From an uncultured Oscillospiraceae bacterium (GTDB taxonomy: Bacteria > Bacillota > Clostridia > Oscillospirales > Oscillospiraceae), in assembly GCA_934635545.1 (NCBI GenBank), contig CAKTZN010000072.1, positions 1-8,992 of the forward strand: DNA of 8,992 bases, given 5' to 3'. The notes beneath the pieces are model-generated. The model was not told the origin of the DNA and ran no database searches. It saw nothing but the letters and a program-made list of their open reading frames with translations. A program made the translations under genes and the position numbers. This document shows, piece by piece, positions 6,203 to 8,992 of the stretch (positions within the stretch are counted from its first letter, which is position 1; each line of letters begins with the position of its first letter).

Positions 6203-7126
6203 TCACTTTCTTTTGCCGCGCTCCTTATAGACGCCCTCCCGGCACTGGATACTGCGCAGCGCGGTGCGGGTAACGCCCAAAAGTTGATCCATCTCCTCGG
6301 CGGCGTTTTCGTAGGTGTCCCCCTGGTGGTGCACCAGTATGTAGTCCGCCTCCCGGATCTGTCCGGCAGCCGCCCGGCAGAAGCTGCGGACAGGCGCGGC
6401 CAGCGCAAACACCCAGATGGGGGAGCAGATGGTCACATGCCGATAGGCGGACAGGTCGATGTCCACCGGCTGAATGGGCATGGCCCACTTGTGCATGCCG
6501 TAGCGGCCGCACCACCAGAAGCCCAGCGTGCCCTCCGTCCGCTCCGTGGCCTTGATCTCGTAAACAGCCGCACCGGTGCGGTTCGCCTCCTCATAGGCCA
6601 CCTTCCGCACATAGCCCATGCGGGAGAAGAACACCACCAGCCGGGTGGGGTCGTCGCCGATGTGGGGATAGTCCGCCCTGTTGACGGTAAAGGCCTCCTG
6701 CTTGCGGAACACCCACGCCGCGTAACCGGCCGCCGCCTGGCAAAGGCCAAAAATAAAGTAGGCGGTGGACATGAAGTTCAGCGGGAACATATAGAACTGA
6801 ATGCCGATCCACAGCATCAGCGTCACGCCGAAGATACCGCCCAGCACCGCGCCCGCCCTCTTCCGGGCCAGCAACAACGCCGCCGCGGTCAGGTTGGTCA
6901 GGCCGTTGACGATCAGCAGCGCCCAGCCGGAGAAGGTGAAATCCTGAAACACCACCTCCGCGAAGGGCAGCACCTGAAAATAGGGCAGCATGGCATCCAT
7001 GCCCACGGTCTTGCCGCTGGGATCCAGCAGCATCATCAGTGCGCCGCCCACCGCGCCGATGCCGATGAACAGCGTCCAGAAGATGAGGATGCGGCGGGCG
7101 GTCTGATATCTTGATCTCTGTTGCAT
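6203..7126 (-). CDS. Four-helix membrane domain fused to a flavodoxin-like domain
   Basis: A 307-residue two-part protein. Residues 1-140 form four hydrophobic segments (about 12-34, 68-86, 93-112, 118-140). Residues 162-290 form a flavodoxin-like domain: the first strand and phosphate loop are RLVVFFSRMGYVRK, a later strand is HVTICSPIWVFALAAPV (typical of flavin-binding loops, with SPIW), and another is ADYILVHHQGD. It probably holds FMN and moves electrons at the cytoplasmic face, tethered to the membrane; the partner is unknown. The phosphate loop has Met-Gly-Tyr in place of the usual Thr-Gly-Asn-Thr, so flavin binding is likely but not certain. The start is supported by AAGGAAG 6 nt upstream. 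It is monocistronic, with its own terminator. The membrane half is not a family I recognise. Confidence 0.82.
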   Translation of the reverse strand: MQQRSRYQTARRILIFWTLFIGIGAVGGALMMLLDPSGKTVGMDAMLPYFQVLPFAEVVFQDFTFSGWALLIVNGLTNLTAAALLLARKRAGAVLGGIFGVTLMLWIGIQFYMFPLNFMSTAYFIFGLCQAAAGYAAWVFRKQEAFTVNRADYPHIGDDPTRLVVFFSRMGYVRKVAYEEANRTGAAVYEIKATERTEGTLGFWWCGRYGMHKWAMPIQPVDIDLSAYRHVTICSPIWVFALAAPVRSFCRAAAGQIREADYILVHHQGDTYENAAEEMDQLLGVTRTALRSIQCREGVYKERGKRK

Positions 7127-7158
7127 ATATTTCTTCCTTACCTCTCATGGATATCACA

Positions 7159-7198
7159 GCACCTATTCTATACGCCTGGCCGCCCTTTGCATAGGTGC
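7159..7198. promoter_or_regulatory. Inverted 8-bp half-sites upstream of the flavodoxin-fusion gene
   Basis: GCACCTAT (7159-7166) and ATAGGTGC (7191-7198) form a perfect inverted pair, 32 bp from centre to centre (about three helical turns). Between them on the minus strand lies TATAGAAT, a plausible -10 region, 33 bp or more before the start codon. This could be a repressor or activator site for that gene. No clear -35 was found. Confidence 0.45.
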
Positions 7199-7323
7199 AT
7201 TTTTCATCATTTTGTGGTCATTTTATAGCCCATGCCACGGTGTATCTTCAAGGGGTGGTGATGGCAGCGTATGCGGCGGCAAAATTTTCTCCACTACGGC
7301 AAGCATACCAGACATAGAGCAGC

Positions 7324-7366
7324 AAGGAAGGCATTGATTTGAGGTCAAATCAACGCCTTCCTTTTT
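7324..7366 (+). terminator. Strong intrinsic terminator with no gene in front of it
   Basis: AAGGAAGGC then TTGATTTGA pairs with TCAAATCAA then GCCTTCCTT, with one A/C mismatch in the stem, followed by TTTTTATAAATAATTATT on the plus strand. Only the plus orientation has a T-tract. No plus-strand gene ends nearby: the region 7200-7323 holds no convincing coding sequence, so it may terminate a small RNA or be left over from a lost gene. Confidence 0.8.
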
Positions 7367-7402
7367 ATAAATAATTATTTATTATTAAAATGTATGTCCT
7401 TT

Positions 7403-7488
7403 CCACCTGTTTTACGCCACTTTTTCACCTTCCACTTTGCCCCAAACGCAGTCGCTTCACCGATCCGCCTTCCACTTATCTTCCACTT
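7403..7488 (-). repeat. Cluster of five GTGG-centred short repeats
   Basis: On the minus strand GTGG occurs at 7486-7483, 7475-7472, 7435-7432, 7420-7417 and 7406-7403. Three copies share the 9-mer AAGTGGAAG (7488-7480, 7477-7469, 7437-7429). The rest of the gene-free stretch 7127-7545 holds the flavodoxin-gene upstream region, an orphan terminator and a very AT-rich segment (7362-7390). The pattern recalls MraZ-box repeats, but no mraZ is present. Confidence 0.55.
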
Positions 7489-7495
7489 TCGCGCG

Positions 7496-7529
7496 AAAAA
7501 GTAAGGGAGAGGTTTCATACCTCTCCCTT
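7496..7529 (-). terminator. Intrinsic terminator of the rubrerythrin gene
   Basis: On the minus strand AAGGGAGAGGT pairs with ACCTCTCCCTT around a short loop (7529-7503), then AC and TTTTT (7500-7496). It lies 16 bp after the rubrerythrin stop. Confidence 0.9.
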
Positions 7530-7545
7530 ATCAAAAAGTCCTATT

Positions 7546-8115
7546 TTACTTACCAAAATACCGGTTCAGCAGACCCTCGAAAGCCTTGCCGTGACGGGCC
7601 TCGTCGCGGGCCATCTCATGGACGGTGTCGTGGATGGCGTCCAGATTGTACTGCTTGGCCAGCTTGGCCAGCTCGAACTTGCCGGCGGTAGCGCCATTCT
7701 CGGCGTCCACGCGCATCTGCAGGTTCTTCTTGGTGCTGTCGGTGATGACCTCGCCCAGCAGCTCGGCGAACTTGGCGGCGTGCTCGGCCTCTTCCAGACC
7801 GGCCTTCTCCCAGTACATGCCGATCTCGGGATAGCCCTCACGATGGGCCACACGGGCCATAGCCAGATACATACCTACCTCAGAGCACTCACCCTCGAAG
7901 TTGGCACGCAGACCGTCGATGATCTCCTTGCGGACCTCCTCGGGCACGTTGTCGCCGAACACCTTGCCGACGCCCACCACATGCTCCGCGGCCCAGGACT
8001 TCTCCTCAGCCTGCAGGGTGAACTTCTCGCCGGGAACGTGGCACACCGGGCACTCAGCGGGGGGAACATCACCTTCATGAACATAACCGCAAACAGGGCA
8101 GACCCACTTCTTCAT
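7546..8115 (-). CDS. rbr: Rubrerythrin with N-terminal rubredoxin domain (NADH-peroxidase type)
   Basis: A 189-residue cytoplasmic enzyme that reduces hydrogen peroxide (and probably oxygen) in anaerobes using electrons from NAD(P)H through a partner reductase. The N-terminus is a rubredoxin with four Fe ligands, C6-P-V-C9 and C22-P-V-C25. Residues about 45-185 form the ferritin-like diiron four-helix bundle, with EGECSE in helix one, E109-AE-H112, a glutamate in helix three (E139) and E172-AR-H175. Rubredoxin first, diiron second is the reverse-rubrerythrin order typical of clostridia. GGAGGT lies 8 nt before the ATG. perR lies 81 bp upstream in the same direction, so it is either co-transcribed or separately PerR-controlled; I found no convincing separate promoter in that gap, only an AT-rich palindrome TTTAATTAAA (8135-8144). 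Confidence 0.95.
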   Translation of the reverse strand: MKKWVCPVCGYVHEGDVPPAECPVCHVPGEKFTLQAEEKSWAAEHVVGVGKVFGDNVPEEVRKEIIDGLRANFEGECSEVGMYLAMARVAHREGYPEIGMYWEKAGLEEAEHAAKFAELLGEVITDSTKKNLQMRVDAENGATAGKFELAKLAKQYNLDAIHDTVHEMARDEARHGKAFEGLLNRYFGK

Positions 8116-8196
8116 AACAATTTACCTCCATTGTTTTAATTAAATATTTGTTTTGCTCTTATTTTGACGCCGTTCTTGTCCAAAAAACGGCCATTG

Positions 8197-8586
8197 TCAA
8201 CTGATTTTTTCCTTTGCCAGACACGCGTTGCACCGCCCGAAGAAGGTGACGCTGTATCCCTCCTCCCAGCCCACCTGGGCCAGATCCGGAGCGTCCACCG
8301 GGATGGGCGGCAGGTCGATGACCGCGCCGCAGGTGCGGCAGATAAAGTGCCCATGGGGGGCAACGTTGCCGTCATAGCGATCCTCGCCGTTCACGCACCC
8401 GATGACCTGCACCGCGCCCTCGCTGCGGAAGCGGGCCAGATTGCGGTACACCGTGGCCAGCGACAGGTCGGGGATCTGGGGCTTCAACTGGGTGTATACC
8501 CATTCGGCCGAGGGATGGCATTTGGTGGAGCGCAGGCATTGCAGGATGGCCTCTCGCTTGGGACTGTATCGTGTGGCCGCTTCCAT
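8197..8586 (-). CDS. perR: PerR-type peroxide-sensing Fur-family repressor
   Basis: A 129-residue metalloregulator. The N-terminal winged helix includes HPSAEWVYTQL and LATVYRNLARF. The regulatory metal ligands of PerR all appear: H24, D72 (RYDG), H78 and H80 (PHGH), and D91 (position equivalents of B. subtilis H37, D85, H91, H93, D104). Asp at the D72 position is the PerR mark; Fur has Glu there. The structural zinc site is C83-RT-C86 and C119-NA-C122. With Fe bound, peroxide oxidises the histidines and lifts repression of defence genes such as the adjacent rubrerythrin. AAAGGAGGA lies 7 nt before the ATG. A Fur-family palindrome in its promoter suggests autoregulation. The protein is slightly shorter than typical PerR (about 145) because the N-terminal arm is short. 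Confidence 0.87.
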   Translation of the reverse strand: MEAATRYSPKREAILQCLRSTKCHPSAEWVYTQLKPQIPDLSLATVYRNLARFRSEGAVQVIGCVNGEDRYDGNVAPHGHFICRTCGAVIDLPPIPVDAPDLAQVGWEEGYSVTFFGRCNACLAKEKIS

Positions 8587-8609
8587 CTTGCGCTCCTCCT
8601 TTCTTAATT

Positions 8610-8628
8610 GCTAACGATTATTGTTTGC
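8610..8628. promoter_or_regulatory. Fur/PerR-type palindromic operator upstream of perR
   Basis: GCTAACGATTATTGTTTGC is a 19-bp imperfect palindrome (two mismatched pairs) around a central base, with the ATAAT/ATTAT-like core of Fur-family boxes. It lies in the perR leader between the -10 region and the AAAGGAGGA ribosome binding site, the usual place for an autoregulatory box. Confidence 0.68.
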
Positions 8629-8634
8629 ATTAGT

Positions 8635-8663
8635 ATAGTACCACACCTATCCGGATTTGTAAA
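8635..8663 (-). promoter_or_regulatory. perR promoter
   Basis: On the minus strand TTTACA (8663-8658) and TACTAT (8640-8635) are 17 bp apart. An overlapping TATACT (8637-8632) is a better -10 but would need a 20-bp spacer. Either start places the Fur-type palindrome at or just after the transcription start. Confidence 0.6.
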
Positions 8664-8711
8664 GAGGTTTTTTGAAATTTTTTCAAAAATATTTTTTCCA
8701 CAAAAACCTCT
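8663..8711. repeat. Nested inverted repeats between the divergent perR and DUF5662 promoters
   Basis: An outer perfect pair AGAGGTTTTT (8663-8672) and AAAAACCTCT (8702-8711) encloses an inner perfect pair TTTTTGAAA (8669-8677) and TTTCAAAAA (8681-8689). The arms overlap by four bases, so the inner and outer hairpins are alternatives. The block is AT-rich and coincides with the perR -35. It could be a regulator site, a transcription barrier or a cruciform; no function is assigned. Confidence 0.6.
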
Positions 8712-8764
8712 GAAAATTCTCCGGCATTTCCCGGGCCCTTTTTCTATGCAGACGCGGAAAAATG

Positions 8765-8773
8765 TGCTATACT
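8765..8773 (+). promoter_or_regulatory. Extended -10 promoter of the DUF5662-family gene
   Basis: TGC followed by TATACT (8768-8773) forms an extended -10 element 31 bp before the ATG. The -35 region at 17-bp spacing (TATGCA) is poor, as is common with extended -10 promoters. Confidence 0.6.
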
Positions 8774-8804
8774 GTTGCCACACCCTTTCAAAGGAGGCCG
8801 CGCC

Positions 8805-8992
8805 ATGCACCTTTTCGACCATCTGCACACTGTGAACACCCATCGCCGTCTGGTGCGGCACTACTGCCTGAAGCTGGGGCTGGTCTGGCAGGGCCTGACC
8901 CACGATCTGAGCAAATACAGCCCCACCGAGTTCTGGCGCAGCGTGAAATACTATCAGGGCTACCGCAGCCCCAACGACGCCGAGCGCATCGC
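8805..8992 (+). CDS. DUF5662-family protein, N-terminus only (runs off right edge)
   Basis: Sixty-two codons are visible, opening MHLFDHLHTVNTHRRLVRHY and continuing with GLVWQGLTHDLSKYSPTEFW and YYQGYRSPNDAER. This is the conserved opening of the DUF5662 family, small proteins of unknown function common in Firmicutes and some phages. The His/Asp-rich HDLSKY segment recalls metal-binding HD-like motifs, but no reaction has been shown that I know of. AAAGGAGG (8790-8797) sits 7 nt before the ATG. The gene is divergent from perR, with 218 bp between the two start codons. The C-terminal part is outside the window. Confidence 0.83.
   Translation, partial: MHLFDHLHTVNTHRRLVRHYCLKLGLVWQGLTHDLSKYSPTEFWRSVKYYQGYRSPNDAERI

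Noticed and set aside
6185..7114. A 309-codon plus-strand frame over the flavodoxin-fusion gene.
   Set aside because: It has no domain and low-complexity His/Gln/Gly composition; the minus-strand frame has helices, a flavodoxin domain, a ribosome binding site and a terminator.
7261..7317. An 18-codon frame preceded by GGGGTGGTG and ending just before a terminator.
   Set aside because: It is too short and unsupported by homology. It is kept only as a comment in the orphan-terminator finding.
7390..8139. A 249-codon plus-strand frame over the rubrerythrin gene.
   Set aside because: It is antisense to an unmistakable rubrerythrin and has no ribosome binding site.
8169..8191. A 6-bp hairpin (GCCGTT/AACGGC) between perR and the rubrerythrin gene, considered as a terminator.
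   Set aside because: No T-run follows in either direction, so perR and rubrerythrin may be read as one unit.

Overview
The window looks like chromosomal DNA from a GC-rich, anaerobic, spore-forming Firmicute of the Clostridia, probably near Oscillospiraceae/Ruminococcaceae. The evidence is a PdaB-like sporulation-type polysaccharide deacetylase, a rubredoxin-containing rubrerythrin beside a PerR-type Fur regulator, strong AGGAGG ribosome binding sites, a PadR switch and several U-tract terminators. This is inferred from gene content and composition; no taxonomic marker gene is present.

Left part (1-3490, minus strand): a type II-C CRISPR-Cas locus entered from its cas9 side. cas9 encodes 1087 residues with every RuvC and HNH catalytic residue in place, and its ends resemble the Geobacillus Cas9 group. 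It is followed 9 bp later by the first codons of a probable cas1 that runs off the left edge. Upstream of cas9 an unannotated stretch of about 185 bp holds a tracrRNA gene with its own sigma-A promoter, a long anti-repeat, a nexus region and a 10-bp GTAA-loop hairpin. The hairpin has no U-tract, so the tracrRNA may double as the leader of the cas9 mRNA. The CRISPR array is not in the window, but the anti-repeat predicts most of its repeat.

Middle (3492-6062): a membrane-anchored PdaB/YlxY-like deacetylase on the minus strand, divergent from a plus-strand operon of a PadR repressor and a permease-prefix membrane protein. The membrane protein's C-terminal half looks like a diverged SEDS (FtsW/RodA) fold. 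The operon has a consensus promoter with two abutting 19-bp palindromes at the -10 box, which suggests PadR autoregulation. It ends in a 36-nt perfectly symmetric terminator.

Right part (6063-8992): a 24-codon gene remnant between two terminators; a minus-strand fusion of four membrane helices to a flavodoxin-like domain; a 419-bp gene-free stretch with an orphan terminator and GTGG-type repeats; then perR and rubrerythrin on the minus strand (peroxide/oxygen defence), with a Fur-family palindrome in the perR promoter. Divergent from perR, a DUF5662-family gene begins and runs off the right edge.

The main unexplained signals are the leader-type tracrRNA with a repeat-like 5' arm, the PadR-linked SEDS-like protein, and the membrane-flavodoxin fusion.
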